The translations under genes were made by a program, and so were the position numbers. From assembly GCA_911728435.2 (NCBI GenBank), contig OU452210.1:5208001-5272000 (forward strand): 64,000 nt of DNA, read 5' to 3'. The notes beneath the pieces were generated by a model. The model had not been told where the DNA came from, ran no database searches, and saw only the letters and a program-made list of their open reading frames with translations. This DNA is from Apoderus coryli (Eukaryota; Arthropoda; Insecta; Coleoptera; Attelabidae). Position 1 is the first letter of the stretch, and each line of letters begins with the position of its first letter. Positions 48,431 through 61,828 of the stretch are shown here, piece after piece.

Positions 48431-51400
48431 GGAAATGGTCTTGATCGTCTCAGGAAACTTCAAAATAGTTATATCAGTCTTGATCTCAATTTTTTTTAGC
48501 GCGTTCACAATACTCGTCCTCTTCAGGAAAGTAAAATGAGAGACACCGGACTCTTTTATTTTATACAGGGTGACTCAGTTATATCCAGTAAAATTTAGAT
48601 TCTACTAAGACATATAAAATTTTTATTATTAATCGTATACATTTTTGTTTAGTTTATCATCAATTTCCAGATATTGTCGTTCTAAATTTTTTCAATTATA
48701 TCCATTTGTGGATGTTGAGACATACAGCAGGCCAGCTCTCAGGATAATTTTTGTATAACTAATTTTGAATGAGTGGACTGTGTATAAGAAGGGCGAAAAT
48801 ATTCGCCATACATTTGTTGTGCTGGAAAAATTGAGGTATAAGTGGATTGCCAAAGATTCCAGTCCAAACTTAACAATCAACGACTGGACACGCATGGGCT
48901 TTTAGTTTAGGTTTATAGGGAATTTTTGTTAAAGTTGCATCCGGTTGAAGGTATAATTATCCTCCCGTATAATTTGGCTCTTAGGAAAGCCTTTACAATA
49001 AACTACCGCGGTCTTTGGCGGGTTAATATTGGATCTAGGCTGTAACCATTTATTAGTTTGCTATTTTATTAACAAACAGTTTTTCCGGTGTTGTAACTTA
49101 CAGAGAATTTAGACGATATATTTATACACACTTATCACTACTAGTTTTAGAAAAAAACTGTTTTGATTAAGCTCAATAAGCACTGATTTAATTAGAGCGG
49201 GTGTTACAAATGTTCCAATGTAAACACACACACACAATCGCCTTGGATTCCACGTTGCCAAATGTACTTATTCATGGCTTGTCTAAAGAACGCGGTGTAT
49301 CAGCATATATGACAAGAATGTCTACGGTCGCTTTTTAAATATTGTATAGTAGTTTCCCGAAGAATATTTAAATCAGGGTGATGATTTTTTGAATGCGAAT
49401 AACTCCCTGTCATGACAGCAGACGAGCTTCAAACTTGTTTTCTATTAATAGTGTGATGCTTGTATGTATTTAATGATACGAACTGGGGTTGTTTCAGTAT
49501 GAGAAAAATATAGAGTATAAAATAATACAATGATTATATTCCAAATATATTGAAGATAACCTTTCTCAATCCCAATCTTAAATGTTCAGATAATGTCGGG
49601 ATGGATATGATATGTTTTTTTCTGTAGTAATTAATTATTTTAAAAATAAGTACAATAAATGTTGACGGCGGAATACTCGTATTACTATTGGAGCGACATT
49701 AAAATGCTACAACTCACTGTTTTCTGGGTATGCACGCTGTTAGATTTTATGTCAAGTTGGGATGAGGAAAAAAGTGAACAATCGTTGATTTGGTCATGTA
49801 AAATAAAATTAAAATGCCGTCGAAAAGCGGTTGAAACTATTTACGAAAATGTTCATAAGCATAAATAGATTAGAGATAAATGTAAGGATTCTTTCTAGGC
49901 TTGACCTTGAACTATGTGTTAGCAATAGTACAAATTGCTTTAATTACGCTATTACCTAACTTACTCAGATTACAATCTGATTTTTTTAAACTAATTGCCA
50001 AAATATATAAACGAATGTCAACATCGTGTCGGTCGCGTTCAAATCGGAACGCGTATAAGAAATTTATGAAGTATTTAGTCGAAGTAGATTTTTGTATCAC
50101 AATCCCATGTGTATTTGTGTATTATATGTCATAAAAGTACGAATTTCATTGAAAATTTTTAAAACATTGTTCTGAACGGAATTACTTTCAATAAATCATT
50201 CAAAAAACATCACAACATAGTTCTGAATTTCAACATTAATTTTTAGTTCCATATGCATTGCTTTATTTTTTTAATTCATACGCGTAGAACACTTAAATTA
50301 ACTCAAGAATAAATTGTCTTAAATCTAGTTTAAGAGAGATCAAATATATATTTAATTATGTCTGAAAAAATCTAAAATTACTTTATTTTTTACGTGCATG
50401 ATATCTAATAATTAACTGAGGCTGGCCGGTGGTATCGCGGTGTGGTACTGTAACCAGCGCTATGTAGTTACTTTCTATGTGCCGATAATATTCCACAGTA
50501 ATTACTATTGTAAGCTAGTTGGGCAAAGCGAAGCGTAAGCAATCAAGTGGGCAGTGGGCGCGTGTAGTGACCCAATGTGCGCAATGCGCTATGCGCTGTT
50601 GTTCCCTGTTACGGATCTGCCAAAGCGGGGGAGGAACAAAAAACTAAACGCCGCGAGGCAATCGCAACCGCAGGCACATAGCAGAACGTAGTAGACAAGA
50701 ACAAGAGCAAGCATTGAGCTAATAATGCAGAAACGTACTCAAAGTGATTTACAATATTTATACTTACTTATTAGGAGGACTTGATAATTATTTTTTGAAT
50801 AATTTGGTATGCTCTTAAGATACGCATAATAAAATAAATAATATTCAGCATTATACGCTATTTGATTTTTTTGATCCCTTAATGTGATATAGCTTTCTCT
50901 CTCATTTAAATTCCTTATTTGCTTCAATAGAGTGTTGGAATTCGTATATCAATAGGAGCATATGAAGACAGAATGGCCACGTTCCAAGAGTCACAACGGC
51001 AGGCTCAATAAACATGCGGTTGCTTTGACATTTTCTGGTTTATTAAAGTTTAAAATATCTCAAACCAATTCATTTTGGGATACAAACCTGCAGTTGTGTG
51101 ATACATTTGTAATTTGCATCTTCGGTATACGAACCTAATTTTTATTCCGATACTAGTTATTTGGGAAATACGTTTTAAACTACTTTCGCGATCAAAGTTT
51201 GTTAAATATAATTCAGCTTTTAGAACAAATATATGTCCGAAATTTATGTTGAATAGATCACGTTAACAAAGTATTGATGGCTCATAGAGCTCTTCAAAGA
51301 TATGGACATTATTGATATAGCCCTGAGTAAGCTCAACTCAATGAACGAATCCTTGGCTTTTCTTGAAATCTGATTTTTATTGTGATCTATATAATCCAAA

Positions 51401-54400
51401 GTTATACAGAAAGAGGCAAAAACATACAAGCTTTTCTTAATTCTGTCAAACCAGTGCCTTAGGCTAGATACACGGAAATAAAGGTTCAATATTCTAAAAC
51501 GTAAATATTGTTTTGAAAACTCCCAGGGAAACGTCAGTATTTGTTAATTGACTGACAATGTTAATAAACAGAGTTCAAACCTTGGGGTTTCAGCGGAATT
51601 TATTGAATAAAACTCTTTTTTACAGGGCTACAATATGGAAGTTTTTTTAATAGAATTAGAATATGCTACTTATAAGTTTTATTTACTTAAGTTAAAGATA
51701 ATATCTTTTTGCATATGCTATTTATATATCACAAAGACTTTTCCATAAATATTGTAGCTCTAAAGAATATAATAATAAATATTACCAAAAGCTTGGCATA
51801 GTAAAAAATACTTTTATTCAATAAATTCAACTGGAAACCTAAGATTTGTTCATATGTATAAAAAAAAGAATATATATTAAATATATGCAGAACTCAAAAA
51901 CTTTTTAATAAACATGAGCACTTTTCGCACTTGTGTCGTGGATTTTTTTTTTTAGTTCGTATATATATTAGTTTATTTCACTTTTCTATAATTATTTTCT
52001 TTGTGACATTTATGATTTATACTTGCTCATATGTACCATAAAGGTCAATAAAAAAAACTGATGTTAGTTTTATTAGCTTAATATATAGATATCATTTATG
52101 GACTACCCTGTATTCTACTGCAATAAAACCTTGAGTAGCATTAAGTTGAGAGGCGTATTCTTTACTGTTCCCACCTATTTTTTAAAATTCTAAGATCATT
52201 TGCAACAATAGCATTGTTTCATGTTGGGTTATATATTATGATTATTTTATAATATCAAATTCAAACTGACTTATAAACCAATATAATATACAAAACAAAG
52301 CATTTGCAAAATAGGTGTAGTATATAATACTCGTATATAGTTATTTAAATAGTATATACCTATACACAAATTTAAAATATTTTTTATATTGTGTCCATTA
52401 TGGTAAAAGCTGTAAAAAGATTTCGTAGCACAGCTTTTTTATGAATTAAATCCCTATCTAAAAATAAAATCTTGGAAGGTAGGGATGATTTACGTTTCAT
52501 ATATAGTTGCTGTTGCTGTTATATTCTTCCAAAAAAGATTCACTAGTACAACCGAGGTGTGAGGAGTTTGAATAGAAGTACGTAGATTACAGCAGCAGTA
52601 CATATTAAAAGTATTACTATTTAAACTGATGAGCACTAATTAAAAATTTTGTCACTCAACTACAATTTCTATTTTGTGTAAATTTCTCGAAAATGGTGAC
52701 CAGCTCCTTAACATTTATCTAAATGAAAAATAAGATGAAAGTAGAAAATTACTACTTGAGAATAAGAAAAACATGTCGCTTCTGTAGAATTATTACAACT
52801 AACCTAGCTTACTTATGACGGCTTATGCATGAAATTAAATAATTCTAGTAAAATATCTACAAAACTAGATAAGCATCTGTCACATTAAGTAAAATCAAAT
52901 CATTTTTGACACAGACGAGAATAATTTTTGGTATAGCAGGCGGGTGGATATAAAATGCAGAACTCAAAAACTTTTTAATAAACATGGGCACTTTTCGATA
53001 TGTTAAATTGGACAGGTAAAGCAAGCCGGTCAATGATCATAGTACTTCATTTTTGGTTTTTAGATAACCACTAACTAATAATTATGTTATTTTATTTCAC
53101 TTCATTCTCAAAACAAAATCCCTTTTAATGTACCTTTATTGCCGATATTCTATTATATTAAGGTGCTATATCATACTATAGTATTACCACAGAATAACAA
53201 AGAATTATTTATTATGTGGTATTACCCCAGTCCTCGCTTGAACCGATTTGAAGTACCTATTCTTGAGACTCTGTTGTATTTGCTTATCAACGATAAATTG
53301 AGGTCTGCAAATGGGTCGCCTGATGAACTTCAGTTGAAAATATCTGACCTGTGTTTTGAGTATTTTGGCATACCCATAACCTATATATTTGTTGTATCGA
53401 TTTGTCTGCGATCAGATGGGTGCTGTTGCCGTATTGATTCCTTTTACATGTCTCCGCAAATAGGCATCTCCTTACGTTGTGTACCACTGCACTGGGGTAT
53501 TATAATGAGCCCAGAAAAGAGCAAAACGGATTATTCAATATCTGTTATGCCCATATCTCAGTTTTAAGTTTCTTGTAACACCTGATATTACTATTTTTTT
53601 TATTGAATTTCCATGAAGTATTCGTCTTATATTTTATTTATTTAGTTAAGTAGACAACTTGTGTTACTACACGCAAGTATAGGTAATTCTGCTTCTATTA
53701 ATTAGAAAAAATCAAAATTCACATTCTTGATTTATTAATAATATTTTTTCTAATTAAAGTCAAATATCTAAATGCATTAAGCAAACATATCATCAAACCC
53801 AAATAATAAATAATAAGGTATATTATTTTTTTATAGGCCCGCAATATATTTTCTGGTGCAGCACTGGATATTAGTTATATTTTAGCTAAGTATATAGATA
53901 TATAAAATGATTAATAACTAGCTCGTGATACAATATATTTCAATAAATTCACCTTTTGGCTATTCTTTTTAAGGTGTAACCGATCTTACAACGTTTTAAT
54001 TTTGGACTCTTTTTTTTTATTACTAAAGACTAATGTCTTTCAGATATCTTTTGGGTGTATCATTTGAACCATAATACACGTATAGGTAGATTAATCTAGA
54101 TTAATTTTAAAATGTGTTTCTGTTATAAAGTATAGGCCACACCCCTAATATTATGGAATTTTACCTTTAATAAAAGAAAAATAATATTCGTTAATAAATA
54201 ATGCTAACTGAATTTTTCGTTTTGTAACAATAGCAACATAAATATTTAGTTTCAGTTTTTATAATTGTGCTAAAATATTACGCAAACAAAAACTAAAACT
54301 GTTGCCAAAATTGTCATTAAATATTTAATTGATATAGGTTTGAAAAGTAATAAGTTACTACATTAAAAAAAAAATCAAATTCTAAAAAGTTAAAATCAAT

Positions 54401-54550
54401 TTTTTTTTTTTTAAGATGAACAGTTAAATTGTGAAAGAGAAATATGACTATTGAATTATTTCATACAAATCAATAATTATGAAGTGTTACAAGACCAAGT
54501 CCAAGTTCTTTTCTTTTATATATTTCTGGTCCTCCACTCGCATACCTAGA
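48431..54550. other. Unassigned region with minor repeats
   Basis: No gene is supported. A direct repeat of ~45 bp (GCAGAACTCAAAAACTTTTT and onward) occurs at 51889-51933 and 52957-53001. 50415-50725 is markedly GC- and CpG-richer than its surroundings and could be a promoter or non-coding exon. The open frame at 53139-53567 has no recognisable similarity. Confidence 0.35.
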
Positions 54551-54552
54551 TA

Positions 54553-57480
54553 CGAGGGTTGCCTTTTATATTTCGGGATTTGGCAACCCTGGTGTTGCAA
54601 TCTGGCAACTGACAGCTCTATGGTAAAGTTAGACATTTTTGCGGTTAAACGTACTCAGAACGTTTTGACATACGAGCGCTACTTGTGTTGTTTACAGTAA
54701 CTTAAACGATTCATCTCGGCCCAAAAATGGAATTAAATCGTGAACATTTTCGTGCGATTATTTTTTACAACTTTCGACGTGGATTAACTCAGCAACAGTG
54801 CATGGATGAACTTAATTCAATTTTTGGCGATGAAGCTCCATCAAGGACCAGTGTTTATCGATGGTATGGTGCATTCGATCGTGGTCGTAGTTCACTCCAA
54901 GACGAATTTCGTGAAGGTCGTCCAAAATCAGTTGTTGTTCCGAAGTCCATTGATGCTGTGCGCGAACTGATATTGTAAGATCGGCATGTGACCTATCAAG
55001 AGATTGAGACAACCTTAGGCAATAGTGGGACCAGTATACATTCAATATTGCATAAACATTTGCCTGTCAAAAAAATTTGTTTGCGTTGGATCCCACACAA
55101 TTTGTCAGTCGCTCAAAAAAGGGCTCGTGTCGATTGGTCGAAAGAAATGCTCAAAAAATACAATCGCGGTGCTTCGAACCACGTCTATGACATCATGACA
55201 GGTGATGAATAGTGCATTTACGCGTATGAACCATAGAAATCTTATATTATATATGTACTCTAGAATGCTAATTAAATCCAGCCGAATACCAAAAAGTGTA
55301 ACGGGTATGCAGAGTTTTCTCGAACTACGCATGCTCCTCAGTCACTTATTTTCAGTACAGAGCAGCTGCCATATTTAAAACTATTTTGTCGTTCGCCTTA
55401 CAGAATTTATGCGACATATCTGTTTTATAAATAAATCCATATGTTGCGTCATACGAAACTGCTTGACAAAATCAAATAATTCAATGTTATCGGTAAAATT
55501 GTAATACTGTTTAGTTTTCAGCAATATGAACGAAACATTTTTTTCCAAATCTTATTAAATTTAGGAGATTTCGCAACAGCGTCTATTTTCGCAAATGACA
55601 TTTCTCGTAGTGGGAATATCTGTCAGAGTCGGCTTCACAACAATTCAGATAGGTTTTATAATTGAGTTATGGTTTTATTCGTGGTATATTTTAATTGTTG
55701 ATAGCTATACCTATTTGTGATTAAAATTGTTTTTAATATTTGTTATTTTGGTTTGGTAGTTTGTTTATTTAACAAACAATGAGGTGTATAGTGTTGTGGT
55801 GTAAAAATGAAAGTATCATTCCTGGTATTAAATATTTTCAGTAAGTTATTGTTTCGGGTTTCTAACAGTCTCAGTTTGAGTCAATATGATACCATTGACA
55901 TGATACTCATTTTTAGCTTGACAAAAAAAGACATGATGTTTGGATGCGGGCATTGGGATCCTAGTACAGAAAATGTATGTGATGGGAATGTCATATGCAG
56001 TAAGCATTTCGCTGCAGAAGATATCATTTGTAGAGAAGACGGCAAGAGGATCACCCTCGTACCCGATGAAGTTCCCAAACTTTTGTTGAAAAGAAGAGAT
56101 TATGTAAATGAGAGTGGAAGTTAAATTCTTAATCGTTTGATATCAAGACACTGTTTACTTAAAAGCAGTCAGTCAAAAATGCATGATATGTATGTCAAGA
56201 ATATATTTCCTACGTTGTGTAGGTATACAAAGTTCGTTTGAATTCTGTTGTTAAACTGGAATATACTTAATTATAGAATCCTCCATGAAATTGCTGAGAA
56301 TAAAAGTTCTACCAACCATGTTTTGTCACAAAATACTATTGCGAGTAGTACGGATGATATGGAAATGGTTTACATGGACACGGAAAATATTCGTGAAATC
56401 ACTGTTTCTTGCACCCCTTCTTTGAAGGCTGTAGAGAGGTAAGAGGCCTAAGGTGGTTGTATAAACAAACAAATATTATATAATAATAAAATAAATAATT
56501 AGAATGCTCAAGTCCTTACGATATTTTCCAATATTAGAATTTTTACTTATTTCTCGTTTCTGCTTAGATTTATTATTATTGGGTTGTACCTGTTAGACAA
56601 TAAAGTATTTATATATTTTGTAATTTTTTATTTCTTAAATTCCTTTATTCCATTTTTTTATTTGAATTACCAAATGGTAAAATTTAATTTTAAATATACC
56701 TATAACAGTAATATTACATTTAATCAAAGCCGGTCCTGTTGAAAAATAAGTGACTGGTGATCATGCGCATTATGGACAGCTCTACACTTTTGGTTACATT
56801 TTTGTACTACGAGATTAGCATTCTAGAGTATATATATATATAATATAAGATTTCTGTGGTATGAACCCGAAAGTAAACAGCAGTCGATTGTATGGGTGTT
56901 TCAAGATGAGCCAAATGCAACAAAAGTTATTCGCGCACGCAGCACTTCCAAGCAAATGGTCGCCTGTTTTTTCGGAAAAACTGGACATGGCGAAACCGTA
57001 CCACTAGAACAACGCAGAACAGTCAATTCTGACTGGTACACAACCATTTGTTTGCCAGTTGTCTTCCAAGAAATCAGGAAAACCAACCGTCGAAGACGGA
57101 TCCCTCCTCACCACGACAATGCGAGCTCTCACACATCGGCTCAAACCACTGCATTTTTGAGCACCCAAAACCTCGATTTGATGAGTCATCCGACGTATGG
57201 TCCTGACTTGGCACCGAATGACTTCTTTTTATTCCCGTACGTAAAAAACAAACTGAGAGGTCAACGTTTTTCGACACCTGAAGAAGCGGTTGCTGCATTC
57301 AGAATGCATGTATTGGAGATACCTCAATCAGAGTGGCAAAAGTTCTTCGACAATTGGTTCAAACGCATGCAAAAAGTGTATAGATCTTCATGGGGAATAT
57401 TTTGAAAAACAATAAAGTGATTTTCGATGATTAATATTTGTTTTTGTTCTCTAATTCCGAAATATAAAAGGCAACCCCCG
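54553..57480 (+). mobile_element. mariner transposon (D,D34D), split by a nested element
   Basis: The ends CGAGGGTTGCCTTTTATATT (54553) and, reversed, CGGGGGTTGCCTTTTATATT (57480) are inverted repeats flanked by TA on both sides. The transposase starts at 54727 (MELNREHFRAIIFYNFRRG). It runs in one frame to 55212 with an in-frame TAA (54976) and a TAG after GDE (55210), and resumes beyond the insertion at 56867. Catalytic Asp residues: GDE, HHDNASSH and LAPNDFFLF, with 34 residues between the last two. A one-base insertion near 57378 garbles the last ~15 residues. It is near-intact but dead, and the insertion alone would inactivate it. Confidence 0.92.
55232..56858 (+). mobile_element. THAP/P-like element nested in mariner
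   Basis: Inverted ends CATAGAAATCTTATATTATA (left) and CACAGAAATCTTATATTATA (right, reversed) extend ~40 bp through ACTCTAGAATGCTAAT. An exact 8-bp duplication GTATGAAC (55224-55231, 56859-56866) flanks them. 55779-55840 encodes MRCIVLWCKNES...; 55910-56124 encodes, after a frameshift, the rest of a THAP finger: VWMRAL in one frame, then ICSKHFAAEDI and LVPDEVPKLLLKRR. So the C2CH residues, the Trp and the AVPTIF-like end are all recognisable. No catalytic domain remains. P-superfamily is inferred from THAP plus the 8-bp duplication. Confidence 0.82.
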
Positions 57481-57482
57481 TA

Positions 57483-60400
57483 CACTCGTGTTGCAGCAGT
57501 CCGCAGCGTGTACGTACATCAGGCTCTCCAAACTGATTCTGACATTTGCATTTCCTCTACAACTGAGATAGGCAACCAGCTGGTCTGTTTCATGGCCCAC
57601 AAACAGTCACTAATCCAATTTGCAACCGTGCTTTACATAGGTGCACTCCGATGGTCTTCAGCTGTAGAGGCTATCGGCCTGATTCATTCCGTTGTTTTTT
57701 TCAAAGTAGTTCACAGGCCAAATTTTTAAATACATTAATGTTTCTGAAAGCGGTCTGCAAGATTCCATTGTATCACTTATGCTTTTTACTCTCAATACTT
57801 CCAAATTTCCTCTGCTATTGTTTTCTGTGCCCTGACGACATGCAGCTCTGTAATTAAGTGACAGATAACTCGAACTTTAAAAATGGGTGAATATGTCAGT
57901 CAAAAACGACTTCCACAATTGTGAAGCACACGCAAAGAAGCTATTTAAGGTAGATTGCGCTTGTTTCGTTGTATATAGCAACAGGGCATATGCTGCTCAG
58001 CCTCTTTGAGCATGCGCAGATGTATTAGGTGCTTTTATCGTCGAAAACGTTAGCTTAGCGTTGCATCACTATTCAGACTTCAGTTGTTTGTTAGCATTTA
58101 TTGTGTTATTTGGATACTCGAAGAGTGGAGTCTAAATATATTTAGTGTTGGACCGCTAAATCAAATTTTTACCGGATAGTTTGTGGCCTCAAACAGTCAG
58201 TTAGTGCTACAGAAAGGAGAAATTAGTGCTAAAATTTCTTCTTCTCACACATTTGGTATCCATTCCAACGATTCCAAACTGGTAGGTAGCGACTCATCGT
58301 TTACCAGACAGATTACTCGTTTTGGATTTCAGCATTATCAGCGTGGGCTAGACGATACACATTTCACTCTAAGACACGATTTACTTGCCAGTTGTCAATA
58401 AAAGCGAAATGGTAGAAAGGGATTTTCTAGTGATGCCGATTTTTTTTTATCCCATTTGAGAACGTTATTATTTTGTTTTTGACATGGTGTTACCTTGAAG
58501 TTTTAAGGCCAGTGTCACTTCTCATCTATTAAAAAAGTATATTGGGAATAATAAGCATTAATTGTATAGCCTACCGGCTAGATTACTTTAATTTTATGAT
58601 TATGGTTATTGGTCTTTAATTGAGGAGTGCGCGCGTGATTTTATTGAAATGAAACTTCCCACGGCGCGGCGGATGTAGTGTGCGTACGCGGAAGCAAAGT
58701 GTAGAAAAAAATGTGTACTTCATTTGGGTGCTACTTTCGAAGTCACTTTCGGTTTGATAAAATAACCGAGCAGTAGTTACCCGACTACTTTATGGGCGAG
58801 AATATGGAAACCAGGGTAGATGTGTTTTTGCCGGTGTAAAAAAAAAGTTTTTTAGGGTACATGGTAGTTCCGGGCTTCCAGAGCGGTATCCGTCGGAAAC
58901 TCAGATGTACACAAACCACTCGAAAACAATAAACCGAACGTATAATAAAACAAATATATAAACATTAACAATAACTTGAACTGGACTATGAATTGAAACT
59001 AAAAAAATTATTCTCTGATAAAATTAATTCATTTTTTTGACTTCTGTGAATGGGTGATTTCTGCCTTCTTTGCAACACCTATCAACTGAAACTGTTGTGA
59101 AAACCAAAGTGATGAACAGCGAAAATGAATCCCGACTGCAATACAGCCGATCGACTGCACACATGTTGAAATTGAAAAGCTGCGTATTATTGTATATTTG
59201 AGAACGAATATCTATGTAAAATTATTCTTTATGAATATCGATGCCATGTACATAGGTACATAACTAGAGCGTGTATTTTCCTTTTTTGTGACGATTTCGT
59301 TGCAAAGAAAAGCGAAAAATTGAGAATACGAAATAAAGCAATACCTTTTAAAAATATACAGGATGTAAACTAAAATTTTAAGCTGGCTCGGTGGCTGGAG
59401 AAGGTTTATCGAAAAATAAAATGCCTTCAAAGATCTGTTGTCTGTCTGGAGTGTAAAATTTTGCTTGGACACAATTCCAGTAATCTTGAAGCATTTTAAA
59501 AACAACTTGCCTGGAATTTTTTAATATAAGTAACTAAATTAAGTAGAATAAATTTGCATTCTTTCGTGGATTTAGTATTAAAATAACATTACCGCATTTT
59601 TCAATTGTATTGAAATAAAATAGGAAACACTGTCTTGTTAGTTAGTTTACTGTAACTCTGTACGTGGCAAATAACATGTAGCAAATCCATAATAAATCTG
59701 GCTGTTAATTACTAGGGACCGCGTATCTTAACTTCACATGTCTGTAATTATGTATATAGTATGTATTCAAACTGAACTACCTACAACTCCCATATTATAC
59801 TGTGTTACATTTTTTGTGTAATCAATAAACATAACGAATTCTGCTTTTTTCATTCTTTAAGTGTATTTCCGTGGTAACTCCTTCCGAGCTCAATTCCTAG
59901 TTAATAGGATTTTGCCGTCCGCTGATTTATCATCGTTTGTGAACTGTCTCAGAGAAAGCAAAGATCACAACATTTTTAAATAGGGTGTGATATTTTTTTA
60001 GCGGACGGAATTGGTTCTGGTAAACTTATCAGTCATCAAAATGATCAGCCGAGATTTATGCAATTGTATAAAGCCATCAATTTTTGAAAGATTGTGTAGT
60101 ATAATAAAGTGTAAAATATAACTCATCCATAATACATCTATTAATAATATAATGCAGTTTTAATTAATTAGTAAGATTGTAATAAATGAGGCTGAATATA
60201 TAAATGTAATTTCTATAATTCAATTTAGAGTTTTTATGTTTATTAATATGTAATATTTCCAAGTAGGTTATATTTTGATCGCCGATATAACTACTTGTTT
60301 CATCAAAATTCATCCATCATCAAATTGGTTGATATAGTGATATGTTTTTTAAAATTTTCTTTTTCCTGCTATCCCAAGTCCGAGGCACTCTCCATGAAAT

Positions 60401-60930
60401 ATGAACACAGTTATTTGTTTACTTATATAATAGTTTCTTTTTTGAATCACCCAGTAGTAATACTTCACTACCATATTGTCGCATATAGTCTGGTCGTATG
60501 GTTTTACGTTCAAGCGGTATACGTATACCTAAAAAATGCGGAGCTGAACACGTTTTTCACGACCTACAACATATCTTAAAGCTGCAAGCTCTAAGTGACC
60601 TATAAATTTACCTTAGATTATAAATTAACCAACAAACTAAAAGTGCCGCAACCGCAAGCCTTTTTTTATTCAACCCTTTTTTTTATTCTTTTTTACTCTC
60701 AAAGTGTTTACGTCTTCTTTCCAGCGAGTTTTAATTATACCAATGATGTTCTTTATGGGACTATGCGGCAATATTTATATTCGTATATCGCTTTAGGGAC
60801 CATCGTATCTTAATAATTGTTGGCATATTACCAACAGAAACTAGATGTCGCCAAACACATACTTTTACATCTCCGTACCGTGTAGGGTATATACCACAGT
60901 ATTTAGAGAGTTTGGCTGTAAACTACTTAC
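57483..60930. other. Unassigned region
   Basis: Several open frames (57427-57729, 58183-58401, 60295-60579) are not recognisable. 58620-58700 is CpG-rich (GCGCGCG, GGCGCGGCGG) and might mark a promoter. No element ends were found. Confidence 0.35.
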
Positions 60931-60934
60931 CGAT

Positions 60935-60977
60935 CACCACTGATGAGTCGTGGATCGACGAAACGGACAGTCTGGTG
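60935..60977 (+). ncRNA. Canonical type I hammerhead ribozyme
   Basis: CACCA 60935-60939 (helix I, pairs with TGGTG 60973-60977), CTGATGA 60940-60946, helix II GTCG/CGAC (60947-60950, 60956-60959) around TGGAT, GAAA 60960-60963, a 2-bp helix III (AC/GT, 60963-60964 and 60970-60971) closing GGACA, and cleavage after C60972 (GUC). U60934 and A60978 can add a sixth pair to helix I. All core residues match the consensus, so cleavage is expected. The very short helix III is typical of retroelement hammerheads. Confidence 0.88.
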
Positions 60978-61828
60978 AAGCTATAGTTGACAGACAAACT
61001 CTTGGAATTAAGTCTTGTTCCGTTAAACAAGACCATTTTAATAAATGTATCACCTTAAGAGCGAAATGCCTTATTCCAACCCTGTTAACGTTGTGGTAAA
61101 ATTGAAATTGTGATGTTCTGTATTATATTATAATTGTATTTTCCACGCTTTTATTAAATCAATTTTTTTATAATAATTGTTTATTTATATATAAAATTGT
61201 AGTTTACTTTGTGCCGTATATTCTTTCCGCAAAGAGTTAACTAATAAGAAATTAGTTACACACGAAATGATTTTGTTCTGTTAAAATGTTAACAATATAA
61301 AAAATAGTGTACGTAAATAGTATAAAATTGTAGTAATGTCAGAATGAATTAGCCCTAAATTAAATTAATAACTCACAGTGCTTTACATGCATTCGGCGTG
61401 AAAATGAAAATAAAAAAAGTTAAAATATTTCAACCAAACTGTTAATAACAATACGAGTAAAATATCGTACACTAAACAATTTCTATACATTTTATACCGG
61501 TAAAATCAATTTAAATTTAATTAAATTAAGACACTTGGATTATTTCTTACTTTTCCAAAATTAATAATTAATATAGCATTAAATTAAAATACTGATGATC
61601 CGTATTTTTTACCCAATATTTTCATGAAGACAAAAACATATCATCACAAGCAGAGGCGCACTGCGACAGTTTTATAGAGAGAAATTTATTTTCGAGATAC
61701 TTTGCAAGTAACATGATAAACATATTATATTATGTTACAAAATTTTATTAATCTAGATTATATTTTATTACTTAACCAAATTATTTGCTTATGCACATTG
61801 AAAAGAAAATTAAAGTTATCAATTGATT
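60978..61828. other. Unassigned AT-rich spacer
   Basis: No gene is supported. The part just after the hammerhead (to ~61080) may belong to the same retroelement, but no coding domain is visible. Confidence 0.35.

Noticed and set aside
53322..53350. CTGATGA followed by a short palindrome and GAAA, hammerhead-like
   Set aside because: The helix II candidate has only a 2-nt loop, and no helix I partner or UH cleavage site fits.
53139..53567. 142-codon open frame on the plus strand
   Set aside because: No recognisable domain, low-complexity hydrophobic stretches, and no splice or start context. It is probably chance or an old repeat.
59345..59510. Minus-strand open frame near an ATACAGGATG motif, possible MITE
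   Set aside because: No matching second end and no recognisable protein.
59900..60020. CCGTCCGCT inverted words, possible small transposon
   Set aside because: The match is limited to about 10 bp with imperfect continuation. It cannot be separated from chance.
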